This document shows, one piece after another, positions 1-6,014 of a DNA stretch of 13,311 bases. The stretch spans positions 1 to 13,311 of the forward strand of contig JACWAO010000012.1 in NCBI GenBank assembly GCA_014874305.1, read 5' to 3'. A model generated the notes under the pieces. That model was not told where the DNA came from, searched no databases, and saw only the letters and a program-made list of their open reading frames with translations. Origin of the DNA: Candidatus Colwelliibacteriota bacterium. GTDB taxonomy: Bacteria > Patescibacteriota > Minisyncoccia > UBA6257 > Colwellbacteraceae. A program made the position numbers and the translations under genes. Every line of letters starts with the position of its first letter. The stretch's first letter is position 1.

Positions 1-1
1 A

Positions 2-67
2 GGCGTTGGAATTAATGTTCCTATACCAGAGGAGGAGTTAGCGGAGGTTGAGGTAGGAGCGGATTGA
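2..67 (+). CDS. 3' end of an unidentified protein-coding gene (partial)
   Basis: An open frame runs in from the left edge in frame 2 and ends at TGA 65-67. The last 21 residues read GVGINVPIPEEELAEVEVGA then D. The acidic end (many Glu) is a normal soluble-protein C-terminus, but it is too short to assign a family. No intrinsic terminator for the plus strand follows closely; the next hairpin (156-178) has its T-rich side on the minus strand. The reading frame is seen directly; that it is a real gene is inferred from the protein-like composition and the stop just before an AT-rich gap. Confidence 0.5.
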   Translation, partial: GVGINVPIPEEELAEVEVGAD

Positions 68-149
68 ATCACTTGAATCGTGAAAGAAAAATCTTAAATC
101 TAAAATTGAAAATTTTCGGTTTCTGATCGTGCTTTTTAGATGTCAGGGA

Positions 150-178
150 GAATAAAGCCGGTTTATAAAAAACCGGCT
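150..178 (-). terminator. Intrinsic terminator of the minus-strand gene ending at 186
   Basis: A 9-bp perfect stem, AGCCGGTTT (156-164) with AAACCGGCT (170-178), closes a 5-base loop. On the minus strand it is followed by TTTATTCTCC. It begins 8 bases past the stop of the gene at 186-572. The plus-strand side has no T-run. Confidence 0.65.
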
Positions 179-185
179 AGGCGTT

Positions 186-572
186 CTACGAGGGTAATTT
201 GCGCGCACAGCGCAATGACGGTATCGCAGACTTAAGGATGCTGCGCACGGATTTTGTTGACGGATGCGCAACTACGACAATGACCGGTACCGGCCTCCTT
301 CGATTGTTTCGTTTGATATATTTCTCGCGCGAATACGAAATCCGTATCTGGAGAAGATGTATCCTGCCGTCGTTCCCTACTACCGCGTAGTTTGCTCCGT
401 GCTTCCCTTCCTCCTTGCTGGCCTTTCTGGCTTCGGATACGGCGCCGTTTTCTAGCAAACGCGCCAACTCCTTTTTGATGATCGCGTCTCTTACGTCGGG
501 CGGAACAATGAGTCTATCGGGAATTCCATGTTTTTTCTTTATCTTATTTATTTTTGGGGAACCACCGCTCAC
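186..572 (-). CDS. Small PD-(D/E)XK-like protein with a degenerate active site
   Basis: 128 aa starting at GTG (570-572). A clear SD, GGGAGG, lies 7-8 bases upstream, which fixes the start. The protein is basic and soluble with no membrane segment. Residues about 34-117 align by eye with the neighbour at 725-1099: LLENGAVSEARK with MVENGEIVSVEE, then NYAVVGNDGRIHLLQIRIS with DFVIEANGRVVCLQVKSS. That pattern (D, then a hydrophobic strand, then Q/E-x-K) is typical of the restriction-endonuclease-like fold. Here the expected Asp is Asn61 and the expected Lys is Arg77, so it is probably not an active nuclease. The basic patch around residues 81-93 (REKYIKRNNRRR) suggests nucleic-acid contact. It forms its own unit with promoter, SD and terminator. 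The fold assignment is an inference; the paralogy is well supported. Confidence 0.6.
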   Translation of the reverse strand: MSGGSPKINKIKKKHGIPDRLIVPPDVRDAIIKKELARLLENGAVSEARKASKEEGKHGANYAVVGNDGRIHLLQIRISYSREKYIKRNNRRRPVPVIVVVAHPSTKSVRSILKSAIPSLRCARKLPS

Positions 573-623
573 AAGGACACCTCCCAGTCAATCTTATTAG
601 CGTTTTTCATCGCTTAATTACAA

Positions 624-654
624 ATTATAACTCAAATTCTTAGACGCCGCTCAA
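624..654 (-). promoter_or_regulatory. Candidate promoter for the gene at 186-572
   Basis: Read on the minus strand: TTGAGC (649-654), a 19-base spacer, then a perfect TATAAT (624-629). Transcription would start near 617 and give a leader of about 45 bases that carries the SD. The long spacer lowers confidence. Confidence 0.4.
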
Positions 655-660
655 GGTTAT

Positions 661-710
661 TCTCCTCGCCTTTTTCGGCGGAGGAGAAAAAGCCCGCTTG
701 GAAGCGGGCT
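661..710 (-). terminator. Tandem hairpins ending the gene at 725-1099
   Basis: The first hairpin on the minus strand is AGCCCGC (691-697) with GCGGGCT (704-710), followed directly by TTTTTCTCC, a classic intrinsic terminator 15 bases after the stop. A second hairpin follows: TCTCCTC and GCC (661-670) pair with GGC and GAGGAGA (677-687), with one bulged base and the loop TTTTTC. It may protect the 3' end or back up termination. Confidence 0.75.
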
Positions 711-724
711 GGCGGGACCTAGGG

Positions 725-1099
725 TCAGGGTGCAGAAATTATTTTTAATATTTGTCTCCTTATCGCCCCCTCATCTATGTGGTAGTTTGAGATTACTACC
801 GATATGTCTGAGTGGGCTCTTTGGAACAGAGCTGCATAGTATCTGGAACTCTTGACTTGCAGGCAGACCACCCTGCCGTTTGCCTCGATGACAAAGTCTA
901 CTCCTTCCATGTCTTTCTCGCTGTGCTTTCTCGTTTCCTCTACAGAGACTATTTCTCCGTTTTCCACCATCTTCGCGAGGACATGGCCAACTTTTTCCTG
1001 GTGAAGCCTCCCCAGGATGTCGTTTACCCTTCCGGTGTTTGATGACCCGTTGCGCACCGGAGCCCGACTCGGACTTTCCAGTCGAGAGAATGGCTTCAA
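725..1099 (-). CDS. Small PD-(D/E)XK-like nuclease-fold protein
   Basis: 124 aa, start TTG (1097-1099), chosen because AAAGGAGG sits 7 bases upstream and no better start lies near. The first 25 residues are basic and low-complexity. The core (about 30-122) holds GVDFVIEANGRVVCLQVKSS, with Asp68 and Gln81-x-Lys83 in the spacing of a PD-(D/E)XK active site (Q in place of the usual E/D is known in several such families); Glu35 or Glu46 could be the helix-1 acidic residue. It is paralogous to the gene at 186-572, which has lost the Asp and Lys. No partner gene (methylase, helicase) is adjacent, so a restriction role has no support. DNA repair, a resolvase-like activity or simple nucleic-acid binding are all possible. 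Family identity is an inference. Confidence 0.65.
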   Translation of the reverse strand: MKPFSRLESPSRAPVRNGSSNTGRVNDILGRLHQEKVGHVLAKMVENGEIVSVEETRKHSEKDMEGVDFVIEANGRVVCLQVKSSRYYAALFQRAHSDISVVISNYHIDEGAIRRQILKIISAP

Positions 1100-1135
1100 C
1101 TAATCGCCTCCTTTCTTGGTTGCAGAATTGGGTTA

Positions 1136-1164
1136 AAAATACGGCGTTATCTATTTTTAGTCAA
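1136..1164 (-). promoter_or_regulatory. Promoter of the gene at 725-1099
   Basis: On the minus strand: TTGACT (1159-1164), a 17-base spacer, TATTTT (1136-1141). The start would be near 1129, giving a leader of about 30 bases with the strong SD AAAGGAGG. Confidence 0.6.
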
Positions 1165-1179
1165 TGCTTGGTTCGCCTC

Positions 1180-1365
1180 GCCGGGCCATAGCCTCTGCTG
1201 TGCCCGTCCGAAGCCTTTGGCGAAGGTGGGGCGAAGTCCGCCTTCGTTCTTAGGAGCTTCGGCGACCTTCGACAATCGCGAATCGTGAACCGTAGGACGT
1301 AAACGCAACTCACGGTTCACGGTACGCGGTTCGTGTTCCCGATTCACGTTTCGCGTTCCAAGATT
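1180..1365. repeat. Intergenic palindromic repeat region (copy A)
   Basis: This gap has no credible gene. Its left half is GC-rich and rich in CTTCG/CGAAG words that can pair (for example GGCGAAGG with CGCCTTCG). Its right half has a 10-bp perfect stem, CGTGAACCGT (1284-1293) with ACGGTTCACG (1312-1321), followed by more GGTTC/GATTC words. The 17 bases at 1317-1333 recur exactly, inverted, at 5913-5929, and GAATCGTGAA is shared as well. A dispersed REP-like intergenic element is the simplest reading. Confidence 0.6.
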
Positions 1366-1384
1366 TCTGTTATATGCTTTGTTT

Positions 1385-2182
1385 ATGAGAAAACGTGGTA
1401 AGTTTCGTTCCGGCGGTACAAATAAGAAGGGCACACGCGTCGGGAGAGGCGTTTATATATATGGCAGAAATCCGATTCGCGAGGCCTTGCGCAGGAGTCC
1501 GCAAGCGGTACGAAGGGTTCTCTTGTCCGGAGAGGCGTGTAACGATAAGGAGCTGAAACTCGATCTCGCAAGAAGCGGCATTCCATCAGAGATCGTAAAA
1601 GCCAGAGACATAGAAAAAATAACAGGGGAGGAGGCGGTGCATCAAGGGGCGGCGGCCATCCTGGACTTGTCATCGGTTGTCATTAGCATAGAGGAGTTTC
1701 TGAGGGCAATAAAGCCGACTTCGGATACGTTTTTAGTCCTCTTAGACGAGCTGACGGATCCGCAAAACGTCGGAGCGATAATCCGTTCCGCCGCCGCTTT
1801 TAATGCCTCGGGAGTCCTTGTTCCTTCACGCAACCAGGCCCCGATAACTGGAGCAGTGGTTAAAGCCTCCGCGGGAATGGTCTTTTCCGTTCCCATAGTT
1901 TCGATAGGGAACGTTAACCAGACCGTGGATACGCTAAAAAGATTCGGATTTAAAACTTATGCTCTGGCACAGGACGGGAAGGTTGCTTTAAGAGACGAGG
2001 GTTTTGCCGAACCCGCGGTGTTTGTGGTTGGGAACGAGGGAAGCGGGGTAAGGCAGAAAACTATGGAGCATTGCGATACTACGTTAAGGATACCGATTGA
2101 CGAGAGGTGCGAGTCGCTTAACGCCTCTGTCGCCGCCGCCGTTGTCCTGTACGAGTGGAGTTCTAAACGCCGGAGGAGATAG
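1385..2182 (+). CDS. rlmB: 23S rRNA 2'-O-ribose methyltransferase, RlmB/TrmH (SpoU) family
   Basis: 265 aa from ATG 1385; an in-frame TTG at 1379 is the alternative. An SpoU-family SAM-dependent enzyme that methylates a ribose 2'-OH in RNA, most likely the conserved 23S guanosine. The N-terminal L30e-like substrate-binding domain covers about residues 20-95 (IYGRNPIREAL motif). The knotted catalytic domain follows: motif 1 at 121-139 (DPQNVGAIIRSAAAF, Asn128, Arg134), motif 2 at 213-222 (FVVGNEGSGV, Glu218), motif 3 at 234-257 (IPI then ESLNASVAAAVVLYE). All three motifs are intact and the length is normal for RlmB. The first 18 residues are a basic extension. No SD is visible; TATATG at 1371-1376 suggests a very short leader. 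The 3' end overlaps the convergent gene at 2163-2681 by 20 bases. Exact methylation target is inferred. Confidence 0.93.
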   Translation: MRKRGKFRSGGTNKKGTRVGRGVYIYGRNPIREALRRSPQAVRRVLLSGEACNDKELKLDLARSGIPSEIVKARDIEKITGEEAVHQGAAAILDLSSVVISIEEFLRAIKPTSDTFLVLLDELTDPQNVGAIIRSAAAFNASGVLVPSRNQAPITGAVVKASAGMVFSVPIVSIGNVNQTVDTLKRFGFKTYALAQDGKVALRDEGFAEPAVFVVGNEGSGVRQKTMEHCDTTLRIPIDERCESLNASVAAAVVLYEWSSKRRRR

Positions 2183-2681
2183 CCGTTTTGCTTCTTGCGT
2201 CGATTAGTTTCTTATACTCACGCGCTATAAGGAGTAGGAAGACGGCATCGTAGATTATGGATACGATAAGAAAAGTGCTCGCGTGATAAAGCAGGCGGTA
2301 CATCTGATAAATGATAAGCAGAGCGAGTACGATCATAGTGCCTCTGTAGGCCCAGACGTCTTTTTTAATTATTCCGAAGACCAGCGTCAGGTTTATCACT
2401 CCGCTTATTAAAAGAACCGCCGCGACAAAGTGAATAGAACCGGCGGTTATCCGGTGGAAGACGTAAATTATTAATCTGGTGAAGTGATCTCGCGGGTCCT
2501 CAGTAAGTTCTCCTTGGGTTACGTATCTTATGATTCTGCCCGCTACTTTAGTGTTAGACGAGAATAGCGCCGCGCTTCCTATTATTTCCAGCACCCCTTC
2601 GACTCCCTTCAAAAATATGCCTATATCAAATAGCCGATGGAGATCGAGGTCTATTGGGGATTGTTTTTTATTATCTGCCAT
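2163..2681 (-). CDS. DUF2127-like integral membrane protein
   Basis: 172 aa, ATG at 2679-2681. The N-terminal signature LHRLFDIGIFLKGVEGVLEIIG matches what I recall of the DUF2127 membrane family, whose function is unknown. About four hydrophobic segments lie near residues 18-42, 80-105, 112-132 and 136-156. The short cytosolic C-tail is basic (REYKKLIDARSK). There is no SD; TATACT at 2693-2698 lies 11 bases before the ATG, so the message would have a leader of about 5 bases. Its last 20 bases overlap the 3' end of rlmB on the other strand, so both stop codons lie inside the other gene. No role can be read from the context. Confidence 0.85.
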   Translation of the reverse strand: MADNKKQSPIDLDLHRLFDIGIFLKGVEGVLEIIGSAALFSSNTKVAGRIIRYVTQGELTEDPRDHFTRLIIYVFHRITAGSIHFVAAVLLISGVINLTLVFGIIKKDVWAYRGTMIVLALLIIYQMYRLLYHASTFLIVSIIYDAVFLLLIAREYKKLIDARSKTAISSGV

Positions 2682-2702
2682 TACTGTGTTTCAGTATAAA
2701 TG

Positions 2703-2730
2703 AAAAACGCCCGTTTAGATAAACGGGCGT
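2703..2730 (-). terminator. Intrinsic terminator of the gene at 2750-2962
   Basis: A 10-bp perfect stem, ACGCCCGTTT (2707-2716) with AAACGGGCGT (2721-2730), loop of 4, followed on the minus strand by TTTTTCA. It sits 19 bases after the stop and just upstream of the next minus-strand gene's -10 box, so the two genes are separate units. Confidence 0.8.
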
Positions 2731-2749
2731 GCGGGGCGGCGGCTTGTCG

Positions 2750-2962
2750 TTACTTCTCGAAACGAACCTTGAGCGCCGGAGAGGCTGCTAGCTTCTTTAT
2801 GAACCCCCAGAGGATCTGGATATAAGCGAATACCGCAATACCCATGACCATGACGAGTATCGGCGGCAAGAGGAACATGGCCGGGATTACCAGAAGCCAT
2901 CCAGCCGCGATGCGCAGGATATTCGCGATTGCCGAAATTAGTGCCGGAATTTTCACGCGCAT
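2750..2962 (-). CDS. Small membrane protein, 70 aa, function unknown
   Basis: ATG at 2960-2962 with the strong SD AAAGGAGG 7 bases upstream. The protein is short and hydrophobic: one long apolar stretch over about residues 8-33, with a proline kink (LLPP) around 32-34, and a second at about 35-53, followed by a basic tail (KK...KVRFEK). This predicts a two-segment hairpin in the membrane with both ends cytosolic. It has its own terminator (2703-2730) and is divergent from the FMN-binding gene at 3121. No family recognised. Confidence 0.7.
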   Translation of the reverse strand: MRVKIPALISAIANILRIAAGWLLVIPAMFLLPPILVMVMGIAVFAYIQILWGFIKKLAASPALKVRFEK

Positions 2963-3064
2963 GCTATTACCTCCTTTTTATTGGTTCGCGATGCGAGATG
3001 ATTAAAGATGCAGTTTGTAAAACACTACAGGATTGCGGCCTGTGTGTAAAATGCAATTTTAAAG

Positions 3065-3106
3065 TATAATAATCTTCATACAATAATCATTCAGAGTAGG
3101 GATAAT
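3065..3106 (+). promoter_or_regulatory. Candidate -10 boxes upstream of the flavin operon
   Basis: The 158-bp divergent gap holds a perfect TATAAT at 3065-3070 and GATAAT at 3101-3106. Neither has a convincing -35 at 16-18 bases. The second would start transcription near 3113, giving a leader of about 8 bases before ATG 3121, in line with the absence of an SD. Confidence 0.35.
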
Positions 3107-3120
3107 TAAGACAAAATTTT

Positions 3121-3618
3121 ATGAGGAGGCTGATATTCTCGCTTTCCACGATTTTAATATTCGCTTTTTATGTGGCGCTAAACAGGCAGAGTAGTAATGC
3201 GGCTGGCAATAAAATAGCGGCGGCTTTACAAACCCCAACTTCAACCGCTATAACCGCCCCGTCCGATCCCGCTCCTTCCTTTCCTCAATCGTCTCCTGTA
3301 CAATCGCTTCCTCCTCCTAAGAAGAGTCAGGGGATGTATGCGGATGGAACATATACCGGATCTCCGGCGGACGCGTATTATGGAACGGTCCAGGTAGCGG
3401 CCGTAATCTCCGGAGGCAAACTTTCAAACATAAAGTTCTTGCAATACCCGAGCGATACAGGGCATTCCGTTTACGTAAGCGAGGTTGCTTTGCCGATGTT
3501 AAAACAGGAGGCGATACAGGCGCAAAGCGCGAATGTGGATATCGTCTCCGGAGCGACGGAAACCAGCGGAGCGTTCCAGCAGTCGCTTCAAAGCGCGCTT
3601 TCACGGGCCAAGTCATAA
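3121..3618 (+). CDS. Membrane-anchored FMN-binding domain protein (flavinylated electron carrier)
   Basis: 165 aa. Residues 1-3 (MRR) and a hydrophobic stretch at about 4-20 form a signal anchor that places the rest outside the cytoplasm. Residues 35-70 are a Pro/Ser/Thr-rich linker. Residues 71-162 form an FMN_bind domain: GMYADGTYTGSPADAYYGTVQV, GGKLSNIKFLQYP, and the motif DIVSGATETSGAF (140-152). In NqrC/RnfG-type proteins FMN is linked by a phosphoester to the Thr of S/T-G-A-T, here Thr146. The flavin transferase ApbE is the next gene, only 10 bases away, and an NqrB/RnfD-reductase fusion follows, so this is very likely the extracytosolic acceptor or relay of that chain. There is no lipobox Cys. 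No SD precedes the ATG. Confidence 0.9.
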   Translation: MRRLIFSLSTILIFAFYVALNRQSSNAAGNKIAAALQTPTSTAITAPSDPAPSFPQSSPVQSLPPPKKSQGMYADGTYTGSPADAYYGTVQVAAVISGGKLSNIKFLQYPSDTGHSVYVSEVALPMLKQEAIQAQSANVDIVSGATETSGAFQQSLQSALSRAKS

Positions 3619-3628
3619 CTTTGAACAT

Positions 3629-4375
3629 ATGAAAGAAACGCGGATTATTATGGGCATGCCCGTTACGGTCGAAGTGGTAAGCGATAAGGTGAAACAAAAA
3701 GATATCGACGATGTCTTCTCTTATTTCCGGTATGTGGATGAGAAGTTTAGTACCTATAAGGAGGATAGTGAAATATCTAAGATAAACAGGGGAGAAGTTA
3801 GTGAGGATTCGTACAGCAAGGATATGGTCGAGATACTCCGTTTGTCCGAGGATACCAAGCGGGAAACCGACGGATACTTTGACATAACCGCTCCCGACGG
3901 CATGATCGATCCCTCGGGCATAGTAAAGGGGTGGTCGATTTATAACGCCAGTAAGATCTTACAAGAAAAAGGGTTCAGTGATTTTTATGTTGACGCGGGC
4001 GGGGATATACAAACTGGCGGAAAAAACAGCAAAGGAGAAAAATGGAGCGTGGGAATCAGAAACCCCTTGAAGCAAGAGGAGATAGTAAAAGTTGTTTACG
4101 TGAACGGAGAGGGAGTTGCCACCTCCGGGACTTATATACGCGGTCGGCATATTTATAATCCCAAAAATCGCAAAGATGCGCTGGATGAGATTGTCAGTTT
4201 GACCGTTGTGGGCCCGAATATTTACGAGGCCGACAGGTTTGCCACGGCGGCTTTCGCGATGGGGGAAAGCGGGATTGGATTTATCGAGCGGTTAAGCGGT
4301 TTCGAAGGATACGCGATAAACAGAAATGGGATAGCTTCTATGACAAGCGGATTTGAAAAATACACAAATGATTGA
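3629..4375 (+). CDS. apbE: FAD:protein FMN transferase (ApbE family)
   Basis: 248 aa from ATG 3629; the frame is open further upstream into the preceding gene, but that part reads as a shadow. ApbE cleaves FAD and transfers FMN to a Ser/Thr in an SGAT-type motif, here presumably Thr146 of the preceding protein. Visible family motifs: MGMPVTVEV (8-16), FSTYKEDSEISKIN (40-53), DPSGIVKGW (94-102), VDAGGDI (121-127), ATSGTY (164-169), HIYNP (174-178), and the Mg-binding-type EADRFATAAFAMG (200-212). All look intact. The protein is shorter than typical ApbE (about 300-350 aa), because no signal peptide or lipobox is present. It has no SD and overlaps the next gene by 8 bases (ATGATTGA), so it is probably translated by coupling. 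Confidence 0.93.
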   Translation: MKETRIIMGMPVTVEVVSDKVKQKDIDDVFSYFRYVDEKFSTYKEDSEISKINRGEVSEDSYSKDMVEILRLSEDTKRETDGYFDITAPDGMIDPSGIVKGWSIYNASKILQEKGFSDFYVDAGGDIQTGGKNSKGEKWSVGIRNPLKQEEIVKVVYVNGEGVATSGTYIRGRHIYNPKNRKDALDEIVSLTVVGPNIYEADRFATAAFAMGESGIGFIERLSGFEGYAINRNGIASMTSGFEKYTND

Positions 4376-5900
4376 TTTTATAGACAGATTTTTAAATAAG
4401 ATAACGATGTACCGGCTTACGCTGTACGCGCTTTTATTTTTACTTGCGTCGGCGTTCGGCGTTAGTTTCTTTGGCGCTCTTTCTTTTTCTCCGGCGTCCC
4501 TTGTCCTGTCTCTGGCGATTATTTTGGGAATCGCTCTGCTAGTAAATAAAATTTTCTCCATAGTTTTCGAGGCTCCGACCAATGTGGAGTCGGTTTACAT
4601 CACTTCTTTTATTCTGGCTCTTATAATTACTCCGGTCTCCCCTTCGCATTTATTCTCATCGGCGGGTCTGGGATTTTTTGCCTGGGCGGCTATCTGGGCG
4701 ATGGCTTCCAAATTCATCTTTTCCTTCAATAAAAAGCATATCTTTAATCCCGCGGCTTTTGCCGTTGCTCTTACCGCGTTTACCATAGGCCAGGCCGCCA
4801 GCTGGTGGGTTGGAACCCTGTCGATGTTGCCGTTTACCGCCGCTATCGGGTTTTTGATCGTGAGAAAGATAAGAAGGCTTGATATGGTTTTAAGCTTTGG
4901 AGTAGCGGCCATATTATTCTCCGTTGCCTTTAATATAACCAAAGGAGTTTCCCCGATAACATCTCTCCTTAGAATGCTGGCGGAGACGCCTATAGTTTTC
5001 CTGGGAACGGTTATGCTTACCGAGCCTTTGACGACTCCTCCGACCCGCGGATTAAGAATTGTATACGGGGCTATTATCGGCTTGCTGTTCCCTCCGATCC
5101 TGCATCTTGGATCGGTTTACTCGACGCCGGAGCTTGGACTGCTTGTCGGAAATATTTTTTCCTTTATCACGGGCCCCAAGGGGAGACACGTCTTAAAATT
5201 GAAGGAGAAGAAGCGTCTAACCAACGATGTTTACGAGTTTTCGTTCGAGACCGACAGAAAAGTCGGATTTTTGCCCGGGCAGTATATGGAGTGGACGCTT
5301 AAACACGATAGGCCGGACAACCGCGGCAACAGGCGATTCTTTACGATCGCCTCCTCGCCGGACGAGAAAGAAGTGAAGCTCGGAGTGAAGTTTTATCCGA
5401 GTGCCAGCAGTTTTAAGCAGGCATTGTTTTCCGTTCGCGCCGGGGAAACGGTTATCGCGGCCCAACCGGCAGGCGACTTTCTCCTGCCGAAAGATAAAAA
5501 CGAGAAGGCCGCGTTTATAGCTGGTGGGATAGGAATAACGCCGTTCAAGAGTATGGTATCACATCTTATCAGCCGTCGGGAAAAGAGAGACGCTGTTTTG
5601 TTTTACTCCGCTCAGACGCCCAACGACCTGGCTTACAAGGAGATGTTTGACGAGGCGGGGGAACGGATAGGGCTTAAGACTGTTTACACGGTTACCTCCT
5701 CCAGTGGTCCAAGCGGGTGGAACGGGAGGATTGGATTCCTGACTAGAGACGCGATACGAGAGGAGGCGCCGGATTATTTGGAGAGAACTTTTTACATCTC
5801 CGGCCCCCGTTCGCTTGTTAATGTTTTTAGGAAAACCCTTAAAGAGATGGGTGTCTCTGAGGCAAAAATTAAGACGGATTACTTCCCGGGGCTGGTGTAG
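4368..5900 (+). CDS. NqrB/RnfD-like membrane domain fused to a ferredoxin-NADP reductase-like flavodehydrogenase
   Basis: 510 aa from ATG 4368, which overlaps the apbE stop by 8 bases; an in-frame TTG at 4353 is less likely. Residues about 15-268 are very hydrophobic, with some 8-10 membrane segments and NqrB/RnfD-like landmarks: HIFNPAAFA (124-132) and MLTEPLTTPPTRG (216-228). Residues 273-510 form a soluble FNR-type module: FAD motif RRFFTIASSP (322-331), NAD(P) loop GGIGITPF (386-393), SGPRSLV (478-484) and the C-terminal DYFPG. This suggests NAD(P)H oxidation in the cytosol, electron passage through the membrane, and delivery to the FMN-binding protein encoded first in the operon. The membrane part lacks an SGAT motif. 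Extracytosolic flavin-transfer systems with ApbE and NqrB/RnfD-like proteins are known; the final electron acceptor here is not visible. Confidence 0.9.
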   Translation: MIDFIDRFLNKITMYRLTLYALLFLLASAFGVSFFGALSFSPASLVLSLAIILGIALLVNKIFSIVFEAPTNVESVYITSFILALIITPVSPSHLFSSAGLGFFAWAAIWAMASKFIFSFNKKHIFNPAAFAVALTAFTIGQAASWWVGTLSMLPFTAAIGFLIVRKIRRLDMVLSFGVAAILFSVAFNITKGVSPITSLLRMLAETPIVFLGTVMLTEPLTTPPTRGLRIVYGAIIGLLFPPILHLGSVYSTPELGLLVGNIFSFITGPKGRHVLKLKEKKRLTNDVYEFSFETDRKVGFLPGQYMEWTLKHDRPDNRGNRRFFTIASSPDEKEVKLGVKFYPSASSFKQALFSVRAGETVIAAQPAGDFLLPKDKNEKAAFIAGGIGITPFKSMVSHLISRREKRDAVLFYSAQTPNDLAYKEMFDEAGERIGLKTVYTVTSSSGPSGWNGRIGFLTRDAIREEAPDYLERTFYISGPRSLVNVFRKTLKEMGVSEAKIKTDYFPGLV

Positions 5901-5970
5901 AATCGTGGAACGCGAACCGCGTACCGTGAGCCGTTAGTTACGTTTCACGATTCGCGGTTCGCGATTCAAG
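5900..5970. repeat. Inverted copy of the intergenic palindromic repeat (copy B)
   Basis: A perfect 11-bp stem, CGCGAACCGCG (5911-5921) with CGCGGTTCGCG (5953-5963), is flanked by GAAT (5900-5903) and ATTC (5964-5967), with 7 extra bases on the left arm. The 31-base loop contains TTCACGATTC. Bases 5913-5929 are the exact reverse complement of 1317-1333. It separates the flavin operon from the fur-znu operon and lacks a T-run, so it is a repeat rather than an ordinary terminator, though it may slow or process the upstream transcript. Confidence 0.65.
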
Positions 5971-5979
5971 AGTGTGCTA

Positions 5980-6014
5980 TTGCAAGTAAGTTGCGTTTGT
6001 AATACTATTACAAA
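5980..6014 (+). promoter_or_regulatory. Promoter and Fur/Zur-type operator of the fur-znuACB operon
   Basis: TTTGTAATA-C-TATTACAAA (5996-6014) is a perfect 9-1-9 palindrome whose core, TGTAATA-C-TATTACA, has the 7-1-7 layout of Fur/Zur/PerR boxes. TTGCAA (5980-5985) and TACTAT (6003-6008), 17 bases apart, make a plausible promoter with its -10 inside the palindrome. Transcription would then begin at about 6014-6015, at the GTG start codon itself, so the mRNA would be leaderless. Binding of the operon's own Fur-family protein would block RNA polymerase directly. Confidence 0.75.

Noticed and set aside
1147..1434. 95-aa minus-strand open frame across the repeat region
   Set aside because: Its sequence is a translation of the palindromic repeat (recurring NRE/TVN words), it has no SD, and it runs into the rlmB start region.
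3061..3110. Possible Fur box upstream of the flavin operon (ATAATAATC...GATAAT words)
   Set aside because: No convincing inverted symmetry, and no good match to the 7-1-7 operator seen at 5996-6014; AT-rich sequence explains it.
3533..3628. Upstream extension of apbE inside the FMN-binding gene
   Set aside because: The extra residues are a basic, low-complexity shadow of the other frame and not a signal peptide; ATG 3629 lies just after the preceding stop.
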